From Salinisphaera sp049568105 (GTDB lineage: Bacteria > Pseudomonadota > Gammaproteobacteria > Nevskiales > Salinisphaeraceae), in assembly GCF_049568105.1 (NCBI RefSeq), contig NZ_CP145335.1, positions 4,092,001 through 4,156,000 on the forward strand: 64,000 nucleotides of DNA. Reading direction: 5' to 3'. Position 1 is the first letter of the stretch. Every line of letters begins with the position of its first letter. The notes under the pieces were generated by a model that saw only the letters and a list, made by a program, of their open reading frames with translations, was not told the DNA's origin and did not search any database. Below, piece by piece: positions 51,963 through 60,997 of this stretch. Made by a program: the position numbers and the translations under genes.

Positions 51963-52909
51963 AGCGACCCGGCCGAGTCTTCGGCATACTGCTGTTCGCG
52001 GTCGGCGCCGGCTGGGCGTCGACCGCGACGGCCCAGACACCGCCTGACGCACCCGGCTTCGCTGTGCATATCGACGACCGGCTCATCGATCACAGTGTGG
52101 GCAGCACTTTCGTCCGCCAGGGGCGCGCCGTGCGTGTAGCGGCCAGCGATCTGCCGTCGGATGCGCGAATGCGCCTCGACAGTGCCGGCTTGGCGAGCCA
52201 TCGCCTCGACGATCAAGACTGGCGCATCCAAGCGCCGGAGACGCCTGGCGTGTATCCGATCACGCTGCATAACCAGGCCAGTGGCCAGACACGTCGGCTC
52301 AACCTGTTCGTCATGCAGCCCTTCGACCCGAGCCAGCGCGCAATCAACGGCTATCGCATCGGCCACTATCAGCCCCAGCCGCTGCACAATCTCGAAGTCT
52401 ATGAACCGCCGCAGGCGCTGATGCCGGTTGCACAAGCCGATACCGATGCCCGGCTGTCGCCGCATTTCACGATCGGCCAGTTTCTATGCCATCAACAACC
52501 GGGGCACTGGCCGAAGTATTTGCGGCTGCGTTCGACGCTGGTGGCCAAACTGGAAGCGATCGTCGCCGCTCTCAACCGACGCGGTATCGCGGCCCAGACG
52601 CTGACTGTGATGAGCGGCTATCGAACGCCGCAATACAACGCCGCAATCGGTAACACCACCACCTATTCTCGCCACCTGTTCGGCGGCGCGGCCGATATCT
52701 ATGTCGACACCAACGGTGACGGCCGTATGGACGATCTCAACGGGGACGGCACGGTCGATGTTGCCGATGCCCGTTGGCTGGCCCGTCTGATCGACTCGCT
52801 CGGCGAGGCCAAACCGCGCTTCGTCGGCGGCCTGTCGGCCTATTCGGCCAACTCGGCGCATGGGCCGTTCGTGCATACCGATGTCCGCGGGGTAGCCGCA
52901 CGCTGGTAG
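51959..52909 (+). CDS. Exported M15/DUF882 (YcbK-like) peptidase with EF-hand-like insert
   Basis: The 316-residue protein has a signal peptide (about 1-25, ending TATAQ), an N-terminal beta-domain (about 33-120) and a YcbK-like M15 zinc peptidase domain (about 165-316). Metal ligands are His239 and Asp246 (SRHLFGGAADIYVD) and His306 (FVHTD). Inserted between them are two EF-hand-like loops, DTNGDGRMDD (250-259) and DLNGDGTVDVAD (259-270), like dockerin calcium sites. It should cut peptidoglycan stem peptides. The GTG start at 51959 overlaps the transpeptidase stop. Confidence 0.92.
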   Translation: MKRPGRVFGILLFAVGAGWASTATAQTPPDAPGFAVHIDDRLIDHSVGSTFVRQGRAVRVAASDLPSDARMRLDSAGLASHRLDDQDWRIQAPETPGVYPITLHNQASGQTRRLNLFVMQPFDPSQRAINGYRIGHYQPQPLHNLEVYEPPQALMPVAQADTDARLSPHFTIGQFLCHQQPGHWPKYLRLRSTLVAKLEAIVAALNRRGIAAQTLTVMSGYRTPQYNAAIGNTTTYSRHLFGGAADIYVDTNGDGRMDDLNGDGTVDVADARWLARLIDSLGEAKPRFVGGLSAYSANSAHGPFVHTDVRGVAARW

Positions 52910-53001
52910 CCGCACCGGCTCGCTCGGCACTTGCCCGAGTGCTGCATCGGCGCCTACTAAGGCTTTGAACCGCAACCCGGCGCCACGCTTGGCACACGGC
53001 T

Positions 53002-53988
53002 TCAGTCGATCGCGTCGTCAACCAGATCGCGAAGCGTATCGCGTAGATCATCGGCCGCATTATCGGTATCCAGGTCGTGGCGATCCTCGAGATAGCGCGG
53101 CTGGCTGTAGTTGATATGTACCACGCCATCGGTGTCCTGGCTGACCAGCATCCGTACCGGCAGATCCACGGCCACGGTCTGGCCGCCGGCGATCAGGCGT
53201 GCCTGCGGCCGCCCGGCGTTGAAGATCACCAGTGTCGAAGGATCGTCGTTGGCATCCAGCATGCTGCCGATCTGGCGGGCGGCCTCGCGGTGATCGATCT
53301 GGGCGACGAGCTGCAGGTCGTTGTCATCGCCAATCGCTTCGACCAGCTGATCGAGCGTGGTATCGAAATCGTTGTCGCTGGTGCGATCGACCAAGCCCTG
53401 CCCCTCGCTGAGGGTATCGACCCGGCCTTGGCGTGAAATATCGTTGCCGGCGACATCCGCAACCAACGATTCCTGGTCGCTTTCCAGGGCGTCGAGGGCG
53501 TCCTGGGCATCGGCGACGTCGTAGCACGCTGCCAGATAATCGCTGCTGTTGTAGGCCACGCCGACGTTGTCGTTGTTGTCGTTATCGTCGTCGTCGCGAT
53601 AGACGAGCACCGCCGGCGGCAGATCGAGCCCGGCACGCCGGTCGGCCGCGATAATCGGTGTGATCCGGTTCGCATCGTCGTAGAGGATCACCCGGGTCGG
53701 GCGGATGTCTTCATCGGTATCCGCGGCCTCGGCCGCCAGATCCACGCTGACCACGCGATAGTAGTTCTGGCGATCTACACGATCGGCCAGATTCTGATAG
53801 GTCTGATCGAACTGATAATCCGAGATCGCAACATCGAGCCCCGGAATATCGGTGTCCTCGATATCGGCAGTGTTGTCGTCGTTGTCGCTGGAATCGAACG
53901 TGTCGCTCCAGTCGATATCGCAGGCCGTGAGACCGACCACTAAAAGCGGGATCACAATCACGGGCCAGCGTCTACGCATCAGGGCCAT
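53002..53988 (-). CDS. Lipoprotein with two DUF302-like domains
   Basis: The 328-residue protein has a lipobox LTAC (Cys23) with Asp at +2, which in Enterobacteria means retention at the inner membrane. Two repeats follow, both of the TT1751/DUF302 type: about 50-165 (QNLADRVDRQNYYRVVSVDL) and about 205-310 (STLVIFNAGRPQARLIAG then VDLPVRMLVSQDTDGVVHI). DUF302 proteins are small unknowns. The linker is extremely Asp-rich, fitting a halophilic exported protein. It is the last gene after the patatin and channel-like genes. Confidence 0.8.
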   Translation of the reverse strand: MALMRRRWPVIVIPLLVVGLTACDIDWSDTFDSSDNDDNTADIEDTDIPGLDVAISDYQFDQTYQNLADRVDRQNYYRVVSVDLAAEAADTDEDIRPTRVILYDDANRITPIIAADRRAGLDLPPAVLVYRDDDDNDNNDNVGVAYNSSDYLAACYDVADAQDALDALESDQESLVADVAGNDISRQGRVDTLSEGQGLVDRTSDNDFDTTLDQLVEAIGDDNDLQLVAQIDHREAARQIGSMLDANDDPSTLVIFNAGRPQARLIAGGQTVAVDLPVRMLVSQDTDGVVHINYSQPRYLEDRHDLDTDNAADDLRDTLRDLVDDAID

Positions 53989-54027
53989 ATCGGGCTTTCC
54001 GGAAAACGCTCTGGTGTTAACTTATCG

Positions 54028-55080
54028 TTACTCGAAGTGCTCACGCCAGCGCTGGACGGCGACCTGCTCCTTGACCAGATCCAGCACCTCGATCACAGCA
54101 TCGCGCACTTCGTTGGTGGCATCGTCCATGTCTTGGGCCAGCAGCCGTTCGATCGCCGATTCCACGATATTGGATACCAGCTCGTCGAACTCAGCCGAGG
54201 ACAGCCCGGAAATCGCTTCGTCCAGCACCTGGTTGACGGTATCGCGGATCGCATCGTCGATGGCATCCGAGACATAGTCGCCCACCATCGGCAGGCGCTC
54301 CAGATTCTTCAGCGCTGGATTGGTCTCCACGGTCCGGCCGACGATATTGGCAGCATAAGCCTGAATCTGGTCGCGATTGGCCTGATAGGCCGCTACGACC
54401 GAATACTCGATCTGGCTGCTGGCGGCCGCGGTCAGGCGGTGCCGCCGTGGCGCGATCACTTCGTTGAGCACCTGCCGCGACAGCTTCTGGCCACCGGATT
54501 CCAGCTCTTCCTGGACGCCGGACAACACCTTGATGACCACGCGATCGGAGATCTCCTCGACCACAATATCCCAGTAGACCATGAACTGGCGGTACAGCCA
54601 CCAGTCGCGGACATCGATCACGCCAAGCCGCTGCAGGCGCATGACGATCGAGATCACGCGCAGTACACGCAAAAACCGGAAGCCAGCCACCGGGATACAG
54701 CCGAGCACGTCGTACCAGCGCGCAAACGGATAAAAATACCAGCGTTGGTAGCGCTGCTGGACGATCGCTACCGTCCACCCCGCCAGCACATCGGCCACGA
54801 AGACCGCCACGAACGCCAGATCGATGGTCATGAAGCGCTGGTGGACCTGCTCGGCATACCAGTCGTGGCCGGCCGGCCAGAGCGCGCCGAAGGCACTGCC
54901 GAGGCCAGGCAGCACGAACAGCGTATCGAACAGGATCAGCCCCAGGTTGATACATACCAGCACGATGATCGCCAGATCCCAGGCCAGAAACAGCCGCTCG
55001 CCTAGCGTGCGTTCGGCATCGACCACGGCGAACGGATCCGGCCGGCTCGTGCGCCCCGTGCTGGCTTGATAAACACTCAT
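54028..55080 (-). CDS. Ion-channel-like membrane protein with long cytoplasmic helix domain
   Basis: The 350-residue protein has four N-terminal membrane segments (about residues 29-150) that resemble a voltage-sensor S1-S4 bundle, including RWYDVLGCIPVAGFRFLRVL with regularly placed Arg. The second half is hydrophilic and helical with no pore helix or selectivity filter visible. Related proteins are annotated as ion transporters without proof. The ATG at 55080 overlaps the patatin stop (ATGA), and the DUF302 lipoprotein follows 39 bases later, so the three likely act together at the envelope. Confidence 0.65.
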   Translation of the reverse strand: MSVYQASTGRTSRPDPFAVVDAERTLGERLFLAWDLAIIVLVCINLGLILFDTLFVLPGLGSAFGALWPAGHDWYAEQVHQRFMTIDLAFVAVFVADVLAGWTVAIVQQRYQRWYFYPFARWYDVLGCIPVAGFRFLRVLRVISIVMRLQRLGVIDVRDWWLYRQFMVYWDIVVEEISDRVVIKVLSGVQEELESGGQKLSRQVLNEVIAPRRHRLTAAASSQIEYSVVAAYQANRDQIQAYAANIVGRTVETNPALKNLERLPMVGDYVSDAIDDAIRDTVNQVLDEAISGLSSAEFDELVSNIVESAIERLLAQDMDDATNEVRDAVIEVLDLVKEQVAVQRWREHFE

Positions 55081-56519
55081 CCTCGGCCCTCGATGCGCGA
55101 CAGTTCGCACGGTGCCAACATCGCCCGGACTTCCGGTAGTTTTTCTTCCATGGTCTGTCTCCCCCATTCGACGGCGAGTTCGAGCCCGGAGCGGCCCGGC
55201 ACCAGATTCACCGGCGACAAGGTCTTGTAGAAACGCACCATGGTATCGGCGTAGACCCGGTTGATGCGCATCTGCATTTGTACCGTTTGGGTGATCGGCC
55301 ACAGCCACATATTCTTGGGATCGACCCGCGGCAAAAAACAGTCGAAGGCCAGATAGTAGCCGTTACGCGTGCCGGCTCGACCGGCGGCCATGCCGCGCCA
55401 GGCCGAGCGGGCCGGCACGTTGTCGGCAATCCCACCGTCGACCAGCGCTGCCAGTTCGTGGCGATACATCATTTCGGCGAACAACTCGCGCGTGGCACCC
55501 GCGGTCGGGCCTGGCTCGTACTGCAGAATCGAGGGCACCGCCGCCGAAAATCCAACCGCATCCACGGCATGCAGCGAACGGGTGGTGGCATCGCGGCCGA
55601 GCACGAGCGGCACCACCATGTCGCTGTTGAAAAATTGCAGCAGCCGGGTCATGCGGGCCGCGACCCGCAGCGGCAGCGGCAGCAGTCGGGCCGCCCGGCC
55701 TTCGGCACCTTCAACTGCAGGCGCCAGCCGTTCGTAAGAGCGGCGCTTGAGCCCGGCCACCACCACATCGAGCGGAATCTCGAGCTCGTCGAGACGCAGC
55801 GGCCGACGCAGCTCGCCGGTAGACATGCGCTGATGCAGACCCCGCAGATGTAGATTCAGCAGCCCGCCAAGACAGAATTCGCCGCGCCGCCGAGCGCCCG
55901 AGTAGATATCGGCTTTTTTTAGCCCGGCCGCGAAAGCGATTTGTTCGTCGATATCGGCATGCCGGCGCTGGGCCCGCATTAGCCCCAGCACGGCCCCCAT
56001 CGAATTACCGACGATGTAGTCCGGGATCAATCCAGCCTCGGCCAGACAGGCAAAGGCCCCCGCATAGACATAGCCAGCCCCGCCCCCGCCACCGGCCACG
56101 ACTACCAGGGCCCGCCGGCCGGCTTCACGATCCAGGGCCTCGGCATCGAACTCATTGGCATGGCTTGCCAGCAGATGGCGCCGAGCCTCGACGGCCCGCG
56201 CCCGGGTCACTGCAGCGGCCTCGTGAGCGATCGCCAGCTTGTCGATATCCGACATCGGCGAGCGCAGTGGATCGTGCAGATGGTTGAGCAGCCAATCGCG
56301 CAGCGGCAACACCGCCTGCATATCGACCGCCACATCACGGCTCCGGGTTTGATTGGCAGGGCGAAACCGATACAGCCGCGCCAGACCGATGGCATAGCGC
56401 AGATCCTGGTATTCGGCCTCGGGCAGCTGTTCCGGTTCGGCCAGGCGCGCACGCACCAAGGCCCGCTCCATACGATGCAACGCCAGCCGCGTTCGCTCGT
56501 CGGCCTGCTCGGTCGGCAT
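55077..56519 (-). CDS. Patatin-like phospholipase
   Basis: The 480-residue protein has the patatin oxyanion loop VVAGGGGGAGYVYAGAF, the nucleophile elbow GNSMGAVLG (Ser of GxSxG) and the catalytic Asp in VDGGIADN. Together these give the Ser-Asp dyad of patatin lipid acyl hydrolases, which release fatty acids from phospholipids. The N-terminal 130 residues are helical and family-specific. The start is uncertain: ATG 56519 is used, but the frame is open up to 56645. Confidence 0.9.
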   Translation of the reverse strand: MPTEQADERTRLALHRMERALVRARLAEPEQLPEAEYQDLRYAIGLARLYRFRPANQTRSRDVAVDMQAVLPLRDWLLNHLHDPLRSPMSDIDKLAIAHEAAAVTRARAVEARRHLLASHANEFDAEALDREAGRRALVVVAGGGGGAGYVYAGAFACLAEAGLIPDYIVGNSMGAVLGLMRAQRRHADIDEQIAFAAGLKKADIYSGARRRGEFCLGGLLNLHLRGLHQRMSTGELRRPLRLDELEIPLDVVVAGLKRRSYERLAPAVEGAEGRAARLLPLPLRVAARMTRLLQFFNSDMVVPLVLGRDATTRSLHAVDAVGFSAAVPSILQYEPGPTAGATRELFAEMMYRHELAALVDGGIADNVPARSAWRGMAAGRAGTRNGYYLAFDCFLPRVDPKNMWLWPITQTVQMQMRINRVYADTMVRFYKTLSPVNLVPGRSGLELAVEWGRQTMEEKLPEVRAMLAPCELSRIEGRG

Positions 56520-56700
56520 GCTGGCCGTCTCGGTATGGCCCTCGCGATCGAGCGTATGCGGCAAGCTGGAGTCGGAATCACTCAAAACGATCGACACCGT
56601 TGTCGTATCGGTCTGGGGCGGGCAGCACTGCCGGTCCGGCCGCAATCCGGAGCCGAATAGTGGTCGATGACGTGGCCAGTAGCAGGCACATCAGCAGGCC

Positions 56701-57159
56701 TTAAAAACAGACCGCGCCGGTCTTTTCCAGATAGCGCTGGTGGTAATCCTCGGCGCGATAGAATGCCTCCAGCGGCTCGATCTCAGTAACGATCGGGGCC
56801 GTCAGTTCGGCCTGGCGTGCTTCCAGGCTGGCCTGGGCTTCGGCAAGCTGGGTGTCGTTGGCGGTGAAGATCGCCGAACGATATTGGCGACCGACATCCG
56901 GACCTTGACGATTGCGGGTGGTCGGATCGTGGTTTTGCCAGAACACGTCCAGCAACGCACGATAAGAGATCCGTTCCGGATCGTAGACCACCTGTACCGC
57001 CTCGGCATGGCCAGTATGCCCGGCACAGACCTGGCGATAACTCGGGTTGGGCACATCGCCGCCGGCATAACCGACCGCGGTATCCTCGACGCCCTCGATC
57101 CGGCGAAAGATCATCTCCGGCTTCCAGAAACAGCCCATGGCGAAGATTGCAGTCGCCAT
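56701..57159 (-). CDS. msrA: Peptide methionine sulfoxide reductase A
   Basis: The 152-residue protein has the catalytic GCFW (Cys10), GVEDTAVGYAGGDVPNPSYR, HTGHAEAVQVVYDP and the C-terminal AEDYHQRYLEKTG. It reduces methionine-S-sulfoxide in proteins using thioredoxin. GAGG lies 5 bases before the ATG at 57159, which excludes the longer upstream frame. The protein ends soon after the conserved core and has no second resolving Cys cluster, apart from Cys151 next to the end. Confidence 0.96.
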   Translation of the reverse strand: MATAIFAMGCFWKPEMIFRRIEGVEDTAVGYAGGDVPNPSYRQVCAGHTGHAEAVQVVYDPERISYRALLDVFWQNHDPTTRNRQGPDVGRQYRSAIFTANDTQLAEAQASLEARQAELTAPIVTEIEPLEAFYRAEDYHQRYLEKTGAVCF

Positions 57160-57244
57160 CTCGACCTCGTGTGTCTTGGCGAGTGAATTCATCATCATAA
57201 CGCAAGGCAGGCGCGCCGAATCCGGGCCAGCGCCAAGGCGCGAT

Positions 57245-58255
57245 TCAATCGGTCTCGCCTTCCGGGCCATCGGCATAGTCGGTGATCAGCGGTGCCGCAT
57301 CGATGCCGCGCTGGCGCAGGAAACCGACCAGCACATCGGTTCGACCATGGGTCGCCAGCACCCGGGAGGCGCCCGTGGCGTCGATGGTATCGATCAATCC
57401 CGGCCAATCGGCATGATCGGAGAGCACGAAACCACGGTCGTAGCCGCGGCGGCGTCGATTGCCGCGAATCCGCATCCAGCCCGAGGCAAAACCGGTGCGA
57501 TGCTCGCCGAAGCGCCGCATCCAGCGCGAGCCGGCCGCCGAAGGCGGCGCCAGCGCCAGAGCATTCGAGAAATCATGGCCCTTGGGTTGGTCGCTGACGG
57601 CTTCGGTAGCCAGCATCTCGATACCGGCTTCGCGATAAATCCGGGTCAACGGCACTAGCGCCCCATGGAGATAGGCATGCGCCTGTGGCAGCCCCGGACA
57701 TGATGCGAGCTCAGCCAGCAGTCGCTGCGCCTTGCCGAGCGAATAACAAAACAGCACGCTAGCGCGCCCGGCGTCGGCATTGGCCTGCCACCAGGTCGCG
57801 ATATCGCGGGCCACGGCGGCGGCCGGCGCCCAGCGATAGACCGGCAGGGCAAACGTCGCCTCGGTGATGAATGTATCGCAGGGCACGATCTCGAAATCCG
57901 TACAAGTCGGGTCGTGATCGCGTTTGTAATCGCCCGAGGCCACCCAGACCTCGCCACCGGCCTCGACCCGGATTTGGGACGATCCGAGAATATGCCCGGC
58001 CGGATGGAATGACACCCGGGCCGCACCGAACGTCAATGACTCGCCGTAGGCCACGCTCTGGCAGTCGATATCCGAACCCAGGCGGTGTCGCAGCAGGGCC
58101 TCGCCGTCGGCTGCGGCCCAATAACGGCCATGGCCGGCCCGGGCGTGATCGGCATGGGCATGGGTGATCAAGGCCCGGTCGACCGGGCGCCAAGGATCGA
58201 TATAAAAATCGCCTGCGGCGCAGTACAACCCGTGTTCGGTTGGCTCAATCAACAT
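57245..58255 (-). CDS. Ligase-associated DNA exonuclease-like MBL protein
   Basis: The 336-residue protein is an MBL/beta-CASP enzyme with THAHADHARAGHG (HxHxDH), HPAGHILGSSQI, VASGDYKRDHDPT, TEATFALPVYRW, FCYSLGKAQRLL, LSDHADWPGL and ATHGR. It is typical of the exonuclease that sits beside an ATP-dependent DNA ligase in many proteobacteria. No ligase gene adjoins it here: the gene ahead is a porin on the other strand and msrA follows. The enzyme may act alone or its partner may be elsewhere in the genome. Confidence 0.88.
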   Translation of the reverse strand: MLIEPTEHGLYCAAGDFYIDPWRPVDRALITHAHADHARAGHGRYWAAADGEALLRHRLGSDIDCQSVAYGESLTFGAARVSFHPAGHILGSSQIRVEAGGEVWVASGDYKRDHDPTCTDFEIVPCDTFITEATFALPVYRWAPAAAVARDIATWWQANADAGRASVLFCYSLGKAQRLLAELASCPGLPQAHAYLHGALVPLTRIYREAGIEMLATEAVSDQPKGHDFSNALALAPPSAAGSRWMRRFGEHRTGFASGWMRIRGNRRRRGYDRGFVLSDHADWPGLIDTIDATGASRVLATHGRTDVLVGFLRQRGIDAAPLITDYADGPEGETD

Positions 58256-58691
58256 AGGCGCCTTGCATGCCCGTGGCGCGCCGACAATGAGCCCCGCATG
58301 GCGGCATTTGCATCGTGAACATGCGTTTGCCCCATGACTCGACCCTTAATAGTGCAGTGCATTGTAACCCCATCAATTACTTCAAACATTCCATTTATTT
58401 TTTGTCATCGGGGATTTCACTTACTAGAACTTTAGTGCTAAATTGAGCCTTGCGGATTAGGGAGTCCGCACCACCGGAACAACAGGGGCCTTCCAAACAA
58501 CGTTTATAAAATTCATGGCTTGCCTGGCGTAGTGAGTATTGCGCAGGTCAGATGGGCTTAGCAGCGCGTCTAGCCGACGGACGGGGTCCGTCACGGGTAG
58601 CCGGTGGCGTTCACATAATGCCGCGCCGCGACACGACAACCGCTATATCGTTGCGACGGTTAACCTTTCTGTTCAAGGGAGTTAGGGAGAA
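58256..58691 (+). other. Porin promoter and long structured leader
   Basis: This is divergent from the exonuclease gene. An AT-rich stretch (about 58360-58445) includes a possible sigma-70 promoter, TTGTCA (58402-58407), a 17-base spacer and a weak TAGAAC (58425-58430). The transcript would then have a leader of about 250 bases with two perfect hairpins: TGCGGA/TCCGCA (58451-58470) and GACGGAC/GTCCGTC with a GGG loop (58576-58592). I do not recognise a riboswitch class. Confidence 0.5.
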
Positions 58692-60038
58692 ATGCGTCAA
58701 CATCCAGCCAAGACTTTAGCGTTGGCCGCCTGCGGCTGCACCGCGCTATGGGCCGTGCAAGCTACGGCCCAGACCAACGGCGGCCAGCCGTCTCTCGACC
58801 AGCTGCAGCAGCAGATTCAGCAGTTGCAGCAGCAAGTCCAGGATCTCAAGACCCAGCAGCAGGCTCAGCCGCAGGGTCAGGATCAGGGCCAGGCCGCGAA
58901 CACCACCTCTGCGCAGTCGGCCAACCCGGAAACCGGCGCCAAGCAGGACAACAAAAAGCTCACCATCAATGGTGGCGTGGTTGCCGAATACCAGGTCCGT
59001 GACGACCACCACTCGCGCAACCAGCGCACCGGCGGCGACCTGATTCTGGACTACTTCGATCTGGGCATCTCCGGCGACGCCGGCAACGGCATCACCTACG
59101 GCCTCGACTACCGCTGGTCCGACGTGAACTTCGCCGACGACCAGATGCTGCACAACGGCTGGGCCGCCTACGACTTCGGCGCCGGCGACAGCAGCCAGGT
59201 CAAGGGCGGTTTCTTCCAGGTACCCTTCGGCAACCTGCCGTTTGGCTACCAGTCGTTCTGGGCTCCGGGCCGTTACTACCTGGGCTTCGCCGACAACCAG
59301 GCCGCCGGTCTGGGCTACAAGTACGAGGCCAACGGCTGGCGTTTGGATATCGACGCCTTCAAGAACGACGACCTGGAACAGAACACGACCTACGGCGGCA
59401 ACCCGTCCAACGGCTATGACCAGATCAACGGCGGCAACGTGCGCGTCGGCTATACCTTCAAGCCGGAAGCCGGCACGGTCAACGTGTCGGGTTCGGTGCG
59501 CGGCGGCCAGCTCGAAACCGATAGCGTCAGCGGCGGCGATGCCATGGGCAATCGCTGGGCGGCCTCGGCAGCGGTCAACGCGTCGCTCGGCAACTGGACC
59601 CTGCAGGGCCAGTACACCGACTATCGCTACAACGTAGCCGACGACAGCGCGCTGTCGGGCGACTCGGTTATCTTCGAGAACTACGGCTACGGTTATCTGG
59701 CCCCGGCCAGCGGCCAGATGTTCTCGGCCAGCATCGGCCATACCTTCCCAGTGGAACTCGGCCCGATCAGCTCGTTCAGCGTGTATGACGACTACGACTA
59801 CCTGATGGTCGGCGGCGACGGCGAATACGCTTCGCAGGCTGGCTTCGAAGGCGCCTCCGGCGATACCCAGGTCAACGTTGTCGGTGCTCAGATGATCGCC
59901 GGTCCGATCTATATCTGGGCTGAAATGATCAGTGGCAAGAACGCGGCCATGGCCTTCAACGGTCCGAACGATGACAACTGGCATCATCGCTTCAACCTGA
60001 CCGCGGCCTATTACTTCTCGGGCGACCTGATTCAGTAA
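58692..60038 (+). CDS. OprO/OprP-type outer-membrane porin
   Basis: The 448-residue protein has a signal peptide (about residues 1-26, ending QATAQ), then a Gln-rich coiled coil (LDQLQQQIQQLQQQVQDLKT, about 35-54) and a disordered linker to about 87. The beta-barrel follows from LTINGGVVAEYQVRD to the terminal YYFSGDLIQ. The Porin_O_P motifs YGLDYRWSDV, GGFFQVPFGNLPFGYQSFW and a barrel of alternating aromatic strands fit phosphate/polyphosphate-type porins. An N-terminal coiled coil before the barrel favours trimer formation. The final residue is Gln, not the usual Phe. AAGGGAG lies upstream of the ATG. Confidence 0.92.
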   Translation: MRQHPAKTLALAACGCTALWAVQATAQTNGGQPSLDQLQQQIQQLQQQVQDLKTQQQAQPQGQDQGQAANTTSAQSANPETGAKQDNKKLTINGGVVAEYQVRDDHHSRNQRTGGDLILDYFDLGISGDAGNGITYGLDYRWSDVNFADDQMLHNGWAAYDFGAGDSSQVKGGFFQVPFGNLPFGYQSFWAPGRYYLGFADNQAAGLGYKYEANGWRLDIDAFKNDDLEQNTTYGGNPSNGYDQINGGNVRVGYTFKPEAGTVNVSGSVRGGQLETDSVSGGDAMGNRWAASAAVNASLGNWTLQGQYTDYRYNVADDSALSGDSVIFENYGYGYLAPASGQMFSASIGHTFPVELGPISSFSVYDDYDYLMVGGDGEYASQAGFEGASGDTQVNVVGAQMIAGPIYIWAEMISGKNAAMAFNGPNDDNWHHRFNLTAAYYFSGDLIQ

Positions 60039-60078
60039 CCCGTTAGTGAGGTAGGACCGAACCGGTTTCGGTCAACGC

Positions 60079-60111
60079 AAAAAGCGGGCGCTTCGGCGCC
60101 CGCTTTTTTTT
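60079..60111 (+). terminator. Rho-independent terminator of the porin gene
   Basis: AGCGGGCGC (60083-60091) and GCGCCCGCT (60096-60104) form a perfect stem with a stable TTCG loop, preceded by five As and followed by eight Ts (60104-60111). It lies 41 bases after the porin stop and can work in both directions. Confidence 0.95.
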
Positions 60112-60997
60112 GTTTGCCGTATCGCCTCTAGCGCTGATTCTGGCCAGCCTCGCCGAGCAGGCATTGCACAAACCATGCGCAGTCGACGCCTACCGCGTGC
60201 CCCCGGATCGCGGCCTTTGCCGAAACTGCCTGGAAACCAGACCAGCCGATAGAGGCACCTATCGCGCCCCTGATCGCCCGCTACAGGCCAGAGGCAGCGA
60301 CAGTCCGGCTGGACAATAAAGCGCCAGCGTTGGGGTGTGTCGCCAAGCGCTTTCTGAAGATGACGATCGGCGGCAAAACGAAGCTTGCGAACGTAACGTG
60401 GCGGCTCGACACGCAAGAGCATCAGCACGGGATTGCCGTAAAACAGCGCTTATCCAGAAGAGTGAGGCCGCAAATCACCTTTCGCAGCATGGCGCATCTC
60501 GGCATGACACGTCATGACCGGCCCCCCCTCGCCTTGCCAAACACGATTGACCGGCTCCAACCCGGCGCTCATGCGACGCACCAGCAGCCCCCAAGAGCTA
60601 ACAGCTTGGGCATCCGGCCGCGCCAAGCCGCTACGTCGCAACACACCGCTGGCCATAGGGCGTCGCGCATTTCGATGTAGCGCACTACAGGCGTGGCAGG
60701 CGCCTTGGGCGATATGCGCCGGGCACACCGCGCTCCCATATATGCCGACACGCGGTCGCCCGAGACCGCATAGGCCGCAGCGCGGTGATGAGCGGCTATC
60801 CCGCAGGCACGTACACTGCGCCGATTTCAATACCATCTTGCCCGGCTACGTCTTTGGCTGGGCAACCGGCTGATATCGATCGTCGGATCAACTGCTTTTC
60901 AAAGCGCCCACGTTCGGGACGACCCCGGGAGGAACCGACCATGCTCCGTATGTGGCGTTGATCCCACGCCACACAGCGCACTAGAGATCAGCCGCGG
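60112..60997. other. Long intergenic region without recognised genes
   Basis: About 890 bases lie between the porin terminator and the purD stop. Several frames of 60-130 codons are open on both strands, but all are rich in Arg, Pro, Cys and Trp, overlap one another and lack motifs. This fits noncoding high-GC DNA or a decayed gene. No RNA gene was found. Confidence 0.5.

Noticed and set aside
58402..58420. PhoB box upstream of the porin, and a half site (4940-4946) upstream of phoX
   Set aside because: Each has only one good TGTCAT-type half. In the porin promoter the second half is 12 rather than 11 bases away and matches poorly. Suggestive, but below what I would call.
58746..59987. A 413-codon frame on the minus strand inside the porin gene
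   Set aside because: It is antisense to a porin with signal peptide, barrel and terminator. The translation is Val/Ala/Gly-rich and has no recognisable domain.
60450..60873. Overlapping 119- and 128-codon frames after the porin
   Set aside because: Both strands are open over the same stretch, residues are biased to Arg, Pro, Cys and Trp, and neither has a ribosome site or motif.
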